Part shown: positions 42,696 through 52,687 of the stretch, in pieces | Layout of the letters: each line of letters opens with the position of its first letter | Position numbering within the stretch: the first letter of the stretch is position 1 | NCBI GenBank assembly: GCA_964560765.1 | Contig: CAZLMG010000008.1 | Span: 89,792-153,791, forward strand | DNA length: 64,000 nucleotides | Origin: CAZLMG01 sp964560765 | Lineage (GTDB): Bacteria; Bdellovibrionota_B; Oligoflexia; Oligoflexales; CAZLMG01 | Direction of reading: 5' to 3' | Program-made: the position numbers and the translations under genes | Notes under the pieces: model-generated | Told to the model about the DNA's origin: nothing | The model's database searches: none | Seen by the model: the letters and a program-made list of their open reading frames with translations, nothing else

Positions 42696-43970
42696 CTACA
42701 AGATGGCCGCAAAATTGTCTACGCGTCGACTCGTGTGGTCAGCACGAACCGATGAATCCATTGTTGGCTGGGGTTTGCCTCCGCCGGCGTAGATCCAATC
42801 GTGCTCAGAATTATAAGAGACTGATATCAATGATTTTCCATGTTGTCTTGCGGCCTCGCGGAGGCGCTGAAGAAAGTCGCTAAGGCTTGCGGCGCGCAGG
42901 ATGGATGGGGAAAAGAATGGTTCTGGCAGGCTGCTGCGCAAGGACGACCAAAGCATCTTGACTCGGCCCAAAGCACGGGGATGGACGGCTAGCTCGGTGG
43001 GGGTTGCATGTGCTCCCCAACGGGCCACGCAAAGATTTTGAAACAAGGAATCCCAGGCGCCTTCATCCGTTCCGCACACCTGCATAAAAGCGCCCGTCTG
43101 AGCAAACTGGATAATGGCTGCAACGTCGTGCTGTCGCCAATCTTCCAAAGTAGCAAAACAGCACAGAGCCTGCTCTAGCACTGGCAGTGACAGCTCTGTG
43201 TTTGAACCCGGCTCTTGCAGTGTGGCAAAAATCCAGGGATTACGGATCGCGCCGCGCCCCACAAGCACGTGCTGCACATGAGGAGAGACCGTCAATTGCT
43301 GTTCTAAGGTATTTGCGTCAAGGACATCGCCCGACCCGCAGACCGGAAAATCGCAGCGTTGAGCCGCAAGCTCCATCCAATGCCAGCGCGCATTTCCGAG
43401 ATAACGGTCGGCACGGGTGCGCCCATGAATGGTCAGGCGCGCCAGTGGCAGGTCGGCGACGGCGGATAGCAGGTCAGGGAATTCTTGCTCCGCCTGAAAT
43501 CCAAGCCGCATCTTCACAGCTAGGCGACCTGGTCCTAGGTTCGCAGCAAGTTTGCTGATGGTCTTATGGAAAACGATCGGATCTTTGAGCAGACTGCTGC
43601 CGGCACCGTTGCCAACCACAGTTGGCGCGGGGCAGCCACAATTCAGCTCAATAAAGGGGGAAGCGTCAAGGAGGTATGGTGCGAATCGTTCGACATCATC
43701 AGTCGATGAAGCCATCACTTGCGGAACCAGGCGATAGTTGACGGCAGGGTTTAGTTCGGTCAGCTCCGGCGCGAAGCCCTTGGGAACATCACTTTCTGGA
43801 AACGTGGCCGTAAGCCGCAGAAAGGGGGTCGAACACTGCGCGGGAGCCGAGGTAACCGACATCCACAGCCGCATGGCCACATCCGTGACGCCCTCCATGG
43901 GCGCCAAACCGATCTGTTCTCTGGTCAATGGCGCCAGAATGTCGTGCGCGGATGGGCTAGAGCAAGTCAT
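42696..43970 (-). CDS. tRNA-dihydrouridine synthase
   Basis: A flavoenzyme of about 424 residues reducing uridines in tRNA D-loops. The TIM-barrel starts with GLAPMEGVTD; the catalytic cysteine is in ELNCGCPAP, followed by GNGAGSSLLKDP; TIHGRTRADRY and VLVGRGAIRNPW are the usual FMN/tRNA contact segments. It is longer than typical DusA/B/C (about 310-345), with a C-terminal extension of some 80 residues containing an alpha-helical tail. The subtype is not resolved, DusC-like being my best guess. The chosen ATG overlaps the end of the bipA-type gene by 14 bases; an alternative ATG at 43976 is equally placed. Confidence 0.88.
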   Translation of the reverse strand: MTCSSPSAHDILAPLTREQIGLAPMEGVTDVAMRLWMSVTSAPAQCSTPFLRLTATFPESDVPKGFAPELTELNPAVNYRLVPQVMASSTDDVERFAPYLLDASPFIELNCGCPAPTVVGNGAGSSLLKDPIVFHKTISKLAANLGPGRLAVKMRLGFQAEQEFPDLLSAVADLPLARLTIHGRTRADRYLGNARWHWMELAAQRCDFPVCGSGDVLDANTLEQQLTVSPHVQHVLVGRGAIRNPWIFATLQEPGSNTELSLPVLEQALCCFATLEDWRQHDVAAIIQFAQTGAFMQVCGTDEGAWDSLFQNLCVARWGAHATPTELAVHPRALGRVKMLWSSLRSSLPEPFFSPSILRAASLSDFLQRLREAARQHGKSLISVSYNSEHDWIYAGGGKPQPTMDSSVRADHTSRRVDNFAAIL

Positions 43971-45858
43971 TCGCATCGCGCTTGCGTGCGACGTGGCGCT
44001 CGGTCTTATTGAGCACTTTCTTGCGCACGCGAACGTGGTTGGGAGTGACTTCAATCCACTCATCATCTTCAATCCACTCGATGCACTGCTCGAGCGTCAT
44101 CTTTCGGATACCCTTCAACGTTTCAAACGCTTCCTTGGTGGCAGAGCGAACGTTGGAAAGTTTCTTTTCTTTGCATGGATTCACATCCAGGTCATCGCCC
44201 CGACTGCACTCGCCGATGATCATGCCTTCGTATACATCTACGCCTGGCGAGATAAACAGCATACCGCGAGCTTCGAGAGTCAAGAGTGCGTATTCCAGTG
44301 CTTGACCCGACCGATCGGAAATGAGTGCGCCATTGATGCGATGTGGTAACGGACCTTTGTGCGGCCCGTAGCCGATCAACTCGGTGTTCATGATGCCTTC
44401 GCCCCGGGTTGCCGTCATGAAACGCGAGCGCATGCCCAATAAGCCACGGCTAGGAATTTCGTAAACGACGCGCACGCGGGCGCCTCCGCCCAATGCCGAG
44501 GCATGCACCAAGTTCTCATAGCCCGTCATGATGCCTTTGCGTTGCTGCAGCAATTCCGACACTTCACCCGTATATTCTTCCGGGATGTCGACCATGACTC
44601 GTTCCATAGGTTCAACCACCGAGCCAGATTCGTCGCGTTGCATCAAAACCTGCGGGCGGCCCACCATGAACTCGATACCTTCACGCCGCATCTGCTCGAT
44701 CAAAATGGCGAACTGTAATTCACCACGTCCCAACATTCGAAATTGATCTGGAAGCCTAGTGTCTTCGAGGCGCATAGCCACGTTCTGTCGGGTTTCACGT
44801 TCAAGTCGTTCGCGCAGTTTGCGCGACTGAACGGCTTCACCATCACGTCCGCTATTGGGTGTCGTGTTTACGGCGAAAATCATTGCGAGTGTCGGTGGTT
44901 CCACTGCAATACGAGGCAATGCGGGAACAGAATCATTCTCAGCAAACGTGTCGCCGATGGTTTGCACTTCGCAGCCGGCAATCATGCCGACGTCACCGCA
45001 ACCCAACACCTCAACCTCTACTGGCGAAAGTCCTTGGAATGTATACAAGCGACTTACCTGAAAACTTTCCTTTGCAGGTTTCCCGGGCGCCGATTCGAAA
45101 TACCGAATAATGCGATCGCCGCGTTTTACCGCGCCGGAACGCACCCGGCCGATAGACATCTGGCCAACGAATTCAGAATACTGCAGGTTGGTGACCAGCA
45201 TCTGAAAACCGATGCCTTTGTCCGCGGGCGGAGGCGGTATGAAATCGATCAGGAGCTCAAAGAGCGGCTTTAGGCTACCAGAGCTTGGATCTGCCAAAAA
45301 CTTTGGCACAGCGTCGATGTCTCGTGTGCACCAACCTTGTCGGCCACTGGCATACAATATGGGGAAGTCAGCTTGTTCATCGGAAGCGCCGCAATCGACG
45401 AACAAGTCGAAGACGTGGTTGACGACTTCTGAAATTCGCTCATTGCCTTGCACTTCACTGCGGTCAACTTTGTTGACGAAGAGAACGACTTTCAATCCTT
45501 GCTTGAGAGCTTTCTCCAATACGAAACGGGTCTGTGGCAATGGGCCTTCAGCGGCGTCCACCAAAAGAATGGCGCCATCAACCATGCTCATAATGCGTTC
45601 GACTTCACCGCCGAAGTCGGCGTGGCCTGGTGTGTCGACGATGTTGACCTTGACGTCGTCTAAGCGAATGGAGGCGTTCTTGGCGAGAATAGTAATTCCT
45701 CGCTCGCGCTCTAAGTCGCCAGAATCCATGATGCACTCGGTACCAGCGTCACGGTGAAATGTTCCTGCCTGCCGCAATAGATGATCGACGAGAGTGGTCT
45801 TGCCGTGGTCAACGTGGGCGATGATGCAAATGTTTCGAATTTTGTCCGTGCTAATCAT
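43957..45858 (-). CDS. typA: Translational GTPase BipA/TypA
   Basis: A 633-residue EF-G-like GTPase acting in ribosome assembly and stress or cold adaptation. G1 is AHVDHGKTT, then the switch region RERGITI, DTPGHADFGGEVERIM and NKVDR. The C-terminal BipA-specific domain is present (SRGLLGMRSRFMTATRGEG; IGECSRGDDLDVNPCKEKKLSNVR). Length is slightly above the E. coli protein (607). AGGA precedes the ATG. Its last codons overlap the dus start, suggesting coupled expression of two translation-related functions. Confidence 0.96.
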   Translation of the reverse strand: MISTDKIRNICIIAHVDHGKTTLVDHLLRQAGTFHRDAGTECIMDSGDLERERGITILAKNASIRLDDVKVNIVDTPGHADFGGEVERIMSMVDGAILLVDAAEGPLPQTRFVLEKALKQGLKVVLFVNKVDRSEVQGNERISEVVNHVFDLFVDCGASDEQADFPILYASGRQGWCTRDIDAVPKFLADPSSGSLKPLFELLIDFIPPPPADKGIGFQMLVTNLQYSEFVGQMSIGRVRSGAVKRGDRIIRYFESAPGKPAKESFQVSRLYTFQGLSPVEVEVLGCGDVGMIAGCEVQTIGDTFAENDSVPALPRIAVEPPTLAMIFAVNTTPNSGRDGEAVQSRKLRERLERETRQNVAMRLEDTRLPDQFRMLGRGELQFAILIEQMRREGIEFMVGRPQVLMQRDESGSVVEPMERVMVDIPEEYTGEVSELLQQRKGIMTGYENLVHASALGGGARVRVVYEIPSRGLLGMRSRFMTATRGEGIMNTELIGYGPHKGPLPHRINGALISDRSGQALEYALLTLEARGMLFISPGVDVYEGMIIGECSRGDDLDVNPCKEKKLSNVRSATKEAFETLKGIRKMTLEQCIEWIEDDEWIEVTPNHVRVRKKVLNKTERHVARKRDANDLL

Positions 45859-45869
45859 GGTGTCCTGTT

Positions 45870-46595
45870 TTATTTGGCAACTGTCTTGCGCAATTCGATG
45901 GTGATAGGCTTGCTAATGTACTTCGATGTAATGAGGCCGCCAATTTCTTGGTGACCGTGCTCGGGCACGGCGTAGCGGATTCGCTGAGCAATCAGGTCTA
46001 GCTTTCCGAGGGGAAGCGACCGCAGTTGTTTACTGCTGATTTCGACAGCGCGGCCCGTGATGACCTCTGCCTGTAACAGGTCTCGCCGGCGCTTTCCTGA
46101 GTCGGACGACGTCGTAAAGAATACCAGGAAGCGTTCTTGGGCGCCCTTGGGATCTCCAAGAAGCTCAATGCGCATGGCTTGATGACGCGTTACCACCTGC
46201 TCTAACTTCGCGGTATCGATCCCAACCATTCTTGCCATCGGCACTTGATTGGTAATCAAGTCACCATTTTCAGCCGTCCAAGCAAACATATAATAGGGAG
46301 AAAGTTTTGTTTGCGCCGATGTCAGGTGAAACGTGCCGTCCTGCTCCAGCAGGGGTGCTGCTGAGTCGCTCAGTCGAAACTCCGGGTCGAGGACAGAAAC
46401 CTGCATGTCGGGATGTGTATAGGGTTCGCCGCGTCGACTCTCTTCGCGCAACGTGAGGCGAAACTGCAGTTTTTGCGTGGCCGCAAAATAAACGGCTTCG
46501 TAGTCGCCATAAAGCAGCGTTTCATCGGCAAGCGAAGATGAATCGTCGCAGCTGCTAGCGAATGCCAATAAAAGTAATAAAATTAGCGCGTTCAT
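45870..46595 (-). CDS. Lipoprotein of unknown function
   Basis: A 241-residue protein with a short hydrophobic signal and lipobox (ASSC, cysteine 16). The mature part is beta-rich with alternating strands (LQFRLTLREESRRGE, GTFHLTSAQTKLS, RIELLGDPKGAQERFLVFFTT) and ends in a basic TIELRKTVAK. No family is recognised. It lies 11 bases before typA on the same strand, so it probably leads that operon. The 231-base interval upstream, shared with lhr, is AT-rich around 46670-46705 and likely holds both promoters. Confidence 0.65.
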   Translation of the reverse strand: MNALILLLLLAFASSCDDSSSLADETLLYGDYEAVYFAATQKLQFRLTLREESRRGEPYTHPDMQVSVLDPEFRLSDSAAPLLEQDGTFHLTSAQTKLSPYYMFAWTAENGDLITNQVPMARMVGIDTAKLEQVVTRHQAMRIELLGDPKGAQERFLVFFTTSSDSGKRRRDLLQAEVITGRAVEISSKQLRSLPLGKLDLIAQRIRYAVPEHGHQEIGGLITSKYISKPITIELRKTVAK

Positions 46596-46826
46596 GGATT
46601 TCCACGTGGTCGAGGCCCGGTAACATATCTTTCCCGGCGAGCGTCAGCTAGTGAAAACCTCATATTCCATTTAACTATCTAATATTAAATAACTAATCGT
46701 TAATTTGCGCCGAGTCGCCGCTTCCGGTACATTCTATCACTGGTCGCCGACTTACTGTTCTTCTGCTTTGTGGTTCCACGCTCAGCGCGACCGACTCAAG
46801 CGCCCAAGCTCCATTAAGGACGGAAT

Positions 46827-49800
46827 ATGCAACGCTTGCTGCATCCGGTGGTCGCACACTGGTTTCGCGAGAACATTGGTCAACCCTCGGCACCACAGCT
46901 GCAAGGGTGGCCAGCCATTTATCGCGGCGAGCATACGCTCATTGCAGCACCTACAGGATCGGGAAAAACTCTTTCTGCGTTCATGATCTGTATCGACCGG
47001 TTGATGCGCCAAGCATTCGCGGGGCAGCTCGAGCAGCAGGTGCAGATTGTCTATGTCTCTCCACTCAAGGCTCTATCGAATGATATCCGCCGCAATTTGG
47101 AAGTCCCCTTAACGGGCATCATGGCCGAGGCCAAGCAGCAAGACATATCCTGTCAGCCCATCGATGTCGTCGTGCGAACAGGGGATACGCCGGCGTCTGA
47201 ACGACAGCGCATGCTGCGTCGACCACCACACATCTTGGTGACGACGCCCGAGTCATTGTACCTACTTTTGACTAGTGAAAAGAGCCGGGATATTTTGCGC
47301 ACAACTCAGACCGTCATCATCGACGAGATTCATGCCTTGGCGCGCGATAAACGTGGATCGCACTTGATGTTGTCCATTGAGCGACTCGAGGCCTTGTCGG
47401 GCAGGCCGCTCCAGCGCATTGGTTTGTCGGCAACGCAGCGTCCCATGGAACGCATGGCGCGATTTTTGGTCGGTGCGCGCTCGCGACCCGACGGAACACC
47501 AGACTGTGCTTTGGTTGATGTGGGGCATCAACGCGATTTGGATATCAACATCGAAGTGCCCGTGAGTGAGCTCGGTGCTGTGTGCTCTCATGAGCAGTGG
47601 GACGAGCTTTACGAGAGCATGGTGGCGCTCATACAAAGCCATCGCACCACTTTGATCTTCGTCAATACCAGGCGTCTGGCCGAGCGCATCGCCCATCGGC
47701 TGACAGAGTTGATGGGGCCTGATGCAGTCGCCAGCCATCACGGCAGCATGTCGAAGGAACAACGCCTCAGCACCGAAGATCGTCTGAAGCGAGGCGATTT
47801 GCGTGCGGTCGTGGCCACAGCCTCTCTCGAGTTGGGGATTGATATCGGTGCCGTCGATCTTGTGTTACAAATTGGCTCGCCGCGTGCCATCGCCACGTTC
47901 TTGCAGCGTATCGGGCGATCCGGGCACGCGCTTGGCCTCACCCCCAAGGGGCGGCTGCTTGCTTTGACTCGCGATGAGCTGCTCGAATGCCTAGCGTTGC
48001 AAGATGCGATTGCCCACGGTGAATTGGATCTGCTCCAGCTTCCCGTGGCACCGCTCGATATTCTGGCGCAGCAAATCGTTGCCATAGTTGCCGCCGAGTC
48101 TTGCTCGGAAGACGAACTGTTTCATCTTTGTCGCCGGGCAGCGCCTTACATGGAGTTGCCAAGAGAGCGGTTCGATGCTGTCGTTTCGATGCTGAGCGAG
48201 GGACTGAGTTCACGCGTGCGCACGGGAGCTCATTTGCATCGCGACCATGTTAATAGCCACTTGCGAGCCCGGCGCGGTGCACGCTTGGCCGCATTGACCT
48301 CGGGTGGTGCCATTCCCGATTTGGCCGAGTATCGCGTCGTCACCACTGAGGGCGACATGGTGGGCTCTTTGGACGAAGAGTTTGCCATCGAAAGCAGCAA
48401 GGGCGACGTGTTTTTGCTGGGTAACACCAGTTGGCGAATCCTCTTTGTGCGCGGTGGGCAAGTCGTGGTGCAAGATGCTCAGGGTTCAGCGCCAACAGTT
48501 CCCTTTTGGAAGGGTGAAGCTCCCGGACGGACGTTTGAATTGTCGAGAGCCGTTTCTCGGCTGCGTGAATCCATTGCTGATTTGGTGGTGGTCAATGATG
48601 AAAGCGGAGAGCCTTTAGATGAGGCGTCGTGGGAATCACTGACAGCACCAGCCATGGAGTATCTGCAGTCGCGGTTTCGCGCATCTCGCTGGGTCGCGCG
48701 TCAGGCGGCTCGTTACGTAGCTGCCCAGAAGTTGGCCGTTGGTTTGGTGCCGACTCAGACAAAAGTAGTCTTCGAGCGATTCTTTGACGAGACCGGCGGC
48801 ATGCAGATGGTCATTCATGCCCCTTTTGGAACGCGCATCAATCGGGCTTGGGGACTGGCGATGCGCAAGCGCTACTGCCGCCGCTTTGATTTTGAGTTGC
48901 AGGCTCAGGCTGATGACAACGGCTTTGTACTGGCCGTTGGCCCGCATGACGGTTTCCCCCTCGATTCCATGTTCAAACTGGTGCAGAGCCATGAGGCGCG
49001 CAATCTGGTCGAGCAGGCCATTTTGCAAACGCCGCTGTTTCCGATTCGCTGGCGCTGGAATGTGACGCGCGCCCTTTCTGTGTTGCGATTTCGCGGTGGC
49101 AAGAAGGTGCCTCCGCACTTGCAGCGGTTTCGTTCCGAGGATCTGCTGACCGCCGTATTTCCGGCCCAAACCCAGTGTTTTGAACACAAGACGGGTGATA
49201 CCGAATTGCCAGATCACCCGCTGGTGCAGCAGACTATGGCGGACTGCCTGAGTGAGCCCATGGACTTTACGGGTTGGTTGCACGTTTTGCAGGATGCCGA
49301 GTCAGGCGCCATCGAATTCATTGCGAAAGATGTGCGCGAACCATCGCCGTTCAGTCACCAGCTCATTCATGCCAATCCCTATGCCTTTCTTGACGACGCT
49401 CCCTTAGAAGAACGGCGAGCGCGGGCCGTGACAACTCGCCGCGGACTGTCCATGGAGGCCTTGCGCGATTTGGGGGCGCTTGACCCCCAGGCTATCGCCA
49501 CGGTGCGTCAGGAGGCTTGGCCGACGGTTCGAGATGCGGATGAGTTGCACGATGCTTTGTTACAGCTGGTCATTGTGCGCGAGGATGAGGCGCTCGGATG
49601 GTCCGACTTCTTTACCGACTTGGTGGCAAGCCGGCGTGCTTATCTAGTGCTGCGTGCTGACGAACGGGAACGGCCATTCTGGGTTGCGGCCGAGCGTGTT
49701 TCCGCCGTGCGCGAAGTGTATGGTGATGCGGTTCGCTTTCGGCCCGAACCTTCGTTGCCTGCCGCTCTGGAGCAGAGTCCAGGTTGGGAAGAATCGTGGA

Positions 49801-51260
49801 AGCAGTTACTTCGCGGTCGCATGGAGTGCGCTGGTCCCATACAACCTGCAGAGTTGGCGGTTTTACTCGGCTTGCCGTCTGACCGTATTCAGGGATTTTA
49901 CGCGGCTTTAGAGAGTGAAGGGGCGGTGCTTTCGGGGCGATTCACGCAAACGGAAGCGGTCGAGTTTTGTGATCGTCGCTTGTTGGCCCGCATTCATTTT
50001 TTGACATTGGATGGCTTGCGCCAACGCATCAAACCAGTGGACCGCACTACTTTCTATCGATTCCTCTGCGAGCATCAGCACGTTACGCCTGCAACCCGCC
50101 ATGATGGGCGCGCCGGTTTGGTCAAGGTCCTAGAGCAGCTCCGGGGATTTTCTGGCAGTGCTGCTGCCTGGGAAAATGAGATTCTTGTTACCCGCATGTT
50201 GGATTATCAGCCCCAGCTTTTGGACGAGCTAACCTTGTCTGGGGAGTGGGTCTGGCAGCGCCAAATTCAATCGGTGGCGAAAGACCAGACTGCTCGTAAG
50301 CGCACATTCAACAAAGCCAGTCCGCTGTACTTTGCGAAGCGCTTGGATGCTGCATGGCTCGCGGATAGTCAATCTTCGATTGATATGAACTCACTTTCGG
50401 CAAATGGACAGGCGATATTAGCCGCATTGGCAGGAGGGGCCGCCTTTTTTACCGATCAGTTAGGCAAACGCGCCAAGCTATTGCCTTCGCAGACGGATGA
50501 GGCCTTGCGGGAGCTGTTGGGCGTTGGTTTGGTGCGCGCTGATGGCTTTGCGGCGGCGCGCGCATTTATGGGCAAGGCCAGTGCCAAGCCTGTTCCTCGG
50601 GGTGCCATGGCGTCCCCGATAAAGATGGAGGGAATGGGCGGACGCTGGACCGAGGCCAGAGCCAACGAGGAAGTGGCGACTGATGTCGAGAGAGCCGAAC
50701 GTTGGTGCCAACTTTTATTGCAGCGATATGGTGTGGTCTGCCGAGATTTGCTGGTGCGTGAATCCTTGGCGCCGCCTTGGGTGTCGTTAGCTATGATTTA
50801 TCGACGCTGGGAGGCGCGCGGTCTGGTTCGCGGTGGCCAGTTTGTCGCCAAATTGGCGGGGGAGCAGTTTGCGTTGCCCGAAGTCGTCGAGCGCTTGCGC
50901 GCCTTGCGTGATGAACCCGATAACGGTGAGTATCTGGTTGTGTCTGGTGCTGACCCCCTCAACTTAAGAGGCATACTGACGCCCGGAGAAAAATTACCGG
51001 CAGTTGGTCGTAACCGTCTGGTCATATGCGGCGGCATGGTTCTGGCCAGTCGCGCCGGCGATGAGCTTGATTTTGGCGATGTTCAAGATGCGACTAAGCG
51101 CGACATGCTGGCTCGCGCAATGCGGTTACATGGATTTGTGCGGCATCGAGACCCTTTCCTCCGGGATTTTGGTCAAAGACCTCATTCGGCATCGGGCCCC
51201 AAGCTGCGGCCGTCGTCCAGCGCGGATTTGCGCGATCGGCTGCGTTTGATTCGTGGCTGA
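46827..51260 (+). CDS. lhr: Large ATP-dependent helicase Lhr
   Basis: A 1477-residue superfamily 2 DEAD/DEAH helicase of the Lhr type. Walker A is APTGSGKT at 41-48, followed by VSPLKALSNDI, TTPESLYLLL, DEIHALARDKRGSHL, the motif III LSATQRP and motif VI QRIGRSGHALG. A winged-helix and the Lhr-core C-terminal domains follow; the long C-terminal half matches the extended E. coli-type Lhr (1538). These enzymes unwind DNA and RNA-DNA hybrids 3' to 5' and act in repair. AAGGACGG precedes the ATG. No nuclease or ligase gene is adjacent. Confidence 0.94.
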   Translation: MQRLLHPVVAHWFRENIGQPSAPQLQGWPAIYRGEHTLIAAPTGSGKTLSAFMICIDRLMRQAFAGQLEQQVQIVYVSPLKALSNDIRRNLEVPLTGIMAEAKQQDISCQPIDVVVRTGDTPASERQRMLRRPPHILVTTPESLYLLLTSEKSRDILRTTQTVIIDEIHALARDKRGSHLMLSIERLEALSGRPLQRIGLSATQRPMERMARFLVGARSRPDGTPDCALVDVGHQRDLDINIEVPVSELGAVCSHEQWDELYESMVALIQSHRTTLIFVNTRRLAERIAHRLTELMGPDAVASHHGSMSKEQRLSTEDRLKRGDLRAVVATASLELGIDIGAVDLVLQIGSPRAIATFLQRIGRSGHALGLTPKGRLLALTRDELLECLALQDAIAHGELDLLQLPVAPLDILAQQIVAIVAAESCSEDELFHLCRRAAPYMELPRERFDAVVSMLSEGLSSRVRTGAHLHRDHVNSHLRARRGARLAALTSGGAIPDLAEYRVVTTEGDMVGSLDEEFAIESSKGDVFLLGNTSWRILFVRGGQVVVQDAQGSAPTVPFWKGEAPGRTFELSRAVSRLRESIADLVVVNDESGEPLDEASWESLTAPAMEYLQSRFRASRWVARQAARYVAAQKLAVGLVPTQTKVVFERFFDETGGMQMVIHAPFGTRINRAWGLAMRKRYCRRFDFELQAQADDNGFVLAVGPHDGFPLDSMFKLVQSHEARNLVEQAILQTPLFPIRWRWNVTRALSVLRFRGGKKVPPHLQRFRSEDLLTAVFPAQTQCFEHKTGDTELPDHPLVQQTMADCLSEPMDFTGWLHVLQDAESGAIEFIAKDVREPSPFSHQLIHANPYAFLDDAPLEERRARAVTTRRGLSMEALRDLGALDPQAIATVRQEAWPTVRDADELHDALLQLVIVREDEALGWSDFFTDLVASRRAYLVLRADERERPFWVAAERVSAVREVYGDAVRFRPEPSLPAALEQSPGWEESWKQLLRGRMECAGPIQPAELAVLLGLPSDRIQGFYAALESEGAVLSGRFTQTEAVEFCDRRLLARIHFLTLDGLRQRIKPVDRTTFYRFLCEHQHVTPATRHDGRAGLVKVLEQLRGFSGSAAAWENEILVTRMLDYQPQLLDELTLSGEWVWQRQIQSVAKDQTARKRTFNKASPLYFAKRLDAAWLADSQSSIDMNSLSANGQAILAALAGGAAFFTDQLGKRAKLLPSQTDEALRELLGVGLVRADGFAAARAFMGKASAKPVPRGAMASPIKMEGMGGRWTEARANEEVATDVERAERWCQLLLQRYGVVCRDLLVRESLAPPWVSLAMIYRRWEARGLVRGGQFVAKLAGEQFALPEVVERLRALRDEPDNGEYLVVSGADPLNLRGILTPGEKLPAVGRNRLVICGGMVLASRAGDELDFGDVQDATKRDMLARAMRLHGFVRHRDPFLRDFGQRPHSASGPKLRPSSSADLRDRLRLIRG

Positions 51261-51327
51261 GGCTTGCCAACCGTTCCTAAAAGCGGAATAATATTGGGAC
51301 AAATCTAATTGTGGATAGGAGCTGATC

Positions 51328-51726
51328 ATGTTGATGCCACGGGCCCGGCGTGTGCTCGGAGTTGCCGCAACCATCTGGGTTGTCTTGGCTGCTTCGGGAT
51401 GCACCACGTATCGCACAGCGAAAGAGCTGAAGTTGGTTGGTTTTGAAGAAGACGTTTCGAAGGGAAAATCTGTCGGAGAAGTTGAAGGCGGCGACTGTGT
51501 ATTCCATGTGATGGGATACTACCTGGGCGGCATGCCGACGCTTAGCCGAGCATTCAAGAATGCCAGCATGCAGCGCACGTCTTCGGTTTCGGATGCGTTT
51601 GGCGGTTCGAATGCTACGGGCGATCGATTGCGTTACATGAACAACGCCGTGGTGAGAAATGATGGCTTCGATGTCGTGATCTTTGGTAAAAAATGCATAC
51701 TTGTTAGTGGGTTGGGCTTCAAATGA
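51328..51726 (+). CDS. Small lipoprotein, possibly TRL-like
   Basis: A 132-residue protein with a lipobox (AASGC, cysteine 25). The mature part reads as one domain with a cysteine pair (GDCVFHVMGY, GKKCILVSGLG) and a central NAVVRNDGFDVVIFG segment. The layout of a small Cys-containing domain with NA/ND turns resembles TRL-like lipoproteins, a family of unknown function; the match is by eye only. Its stop overlaps the next lipoprotein gene by ATGA, so the two proteins are probably made together and may interact. Confidence 0.6.
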   Translation: MLMPRARRVLGVAATIWVVLAASGCTTYRTAKELKLVGFEEDVSKGKSVGEVEGGDCVFHVMGYYLGGMPTLSRAFKNASMQRTSSVSDAFGGSNATGDRLRYMNNAVVRNDGFDVVIFGKKCILVSGLGFK

Positions 51727-52157
51727 AAATACTACTATTGGTTTCCTCAATCCTGATGTTGGCGGGCTGTGTTAGCAAGCAGCTCATCTTACAAACCCCC
51801 GTGGTCTCGATGACCAAGAACAACGCTCCGTCGGCAAAGCTGGCTGAAGGTGCCGAGGTGAAGTCGCGCTGGTGCTCCGGCGACAAACCTGTCGTTGAAA
51901 ATAGTGATGGCACGAACGAATACGGCATGATTGACCAAGCCGTTCACAAAGCTCACAAAGAATACAAGGCAGATTTCTTTATCAATAACCGCTTTTACAG
52001 CGAATCGAATGGCTGCGTCAGCATGACAGCAAATGTTGGCAAGCCTGGTGCTGGCGGCGGCGCAAGCGACGATGAGGCTGATGAAGAAGCGCCGGCAGAG
52101 AAGCCAGCGAAAGCCAAAGACGGCAAGCCTAAGGCGAAGAAAAAGAAGAAGAGCTAA
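51723..52157 (+). CDS. Small lipoprotein with Glu/Ala- and Lys-rich tail
   Basis: A 144-residue protein with a lipobox (LAGC, cysteine 16). Residues 17-105 form a compact domain with two cysteines (SRWCSGDK, SNGCVSM). The last 40 residues are low in complexity, first acidic (DDEADEEAPAEK) then highly basic (KPKAKKKKKS). Such a charge-segregated tail could bind nucleic acid, anionic envelope polymers or membranes. It overlaps the upstream lipoprotein gene and is followed by a strong terminator, so the two-gene unit is complete. Unknown family. Confidence 0.6.
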   Translation: MKILLLVSSILMLAGCVSKQLILQTPVVSMTKNNAPSAKLAEGAEVKSRWCSGDKPVVENSDGTNEYGMIDQAVHKAHKEYKADFFINNRFYSESNGCVSMTANVGKPGAGGGASDDEADEEAPAEKPAKAKDGKPKAKKKKKS

Positions 52158-52179
52158 CGCGACCCGCAAAGTAAAGCGC

Positions 52180-52216
52180 AAGCGGCCCCGCCCATCAGCG
52201 AGGCCGCTTTTTTTAT
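52180..52216 (+). terminator. Intrinsic terminator of the lipoprotein pair
   Basis: AAGCGGCC (52180-52187) pairs with GGCCGCTT (52202-52209), followed by a run of seven or more T. On the other strand the A-run of the same element may also help the convergent gene ending at 52219. Confidence 0.85.
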
Positions 52217-52218
52217 TT

Positions 52219-52554
52219 CTAGTAGATATCTTGGATACAGGTGACGGCTGTTTCAATCAGTTGATTGCCTTTGATGTAATTAATGGTGCCTGTCGCTTTG
52301 TCGCCAATGCTAATCGTGGCGAGATCACCCCGGCTCGTTTGGAAAATGCAAGTTGCTGGATAGGATTCTTGGCAACCCCAAGTCGTCTTGCCAAAGCGCA
52401 AGACGTTGCCGCTATCTTGCACAACAGTGAATTGATCGCCACTGACGGCAAACCAAGTGCGATTGGTTTGGCTCGTACAAAACAATCGGCTACCACCAAA
52501 CGCGGTGGTGCTCATGGTGGCGAGGATGAGGGCGGTGCTTATGCGGCTTTTCAT
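52219..52554 (-). CDS. Small secreted protein of unknown function
   Basis: A 111-residue protein with a signal peptide (ALILATMSTTAFGG, cleavage around residue 20). The mature part has four cysteines (FCTSQ, GCQES, TCIFQ, TCIQD) that could form two disulphides, and short beta strands (FAVSGDQFTVVQD; GDLATISIGDKATG). The ATG at 52554 has AAGGA eight bases upstream; an in-frame start at 52572 lacks this. No family is recognised. Confidence 0.6.
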   Translation of the reverse strand: MKSRISTALILATMSTTAFGGSRLFCTSQTNRTWFAVSGDQFTVVQDSGNVLRFGKTTWGCQESYPATCIFQTSRGDLATISIGDKATGTINYIKGNQLIETAVTCIQDIY

Positions 52555-52687
52555 TAGGGGAATCCTTCTCAATTTGTTGCTTCACTAGCCTGACATTTGC
52601 GGTCGAGGCCTGATTTGTGGGGGGCCGTACTAAGCTAGCTGAGCGGCGTCAATGCTGCAAACAAACCATCAGCAATCTCGGGATCAT

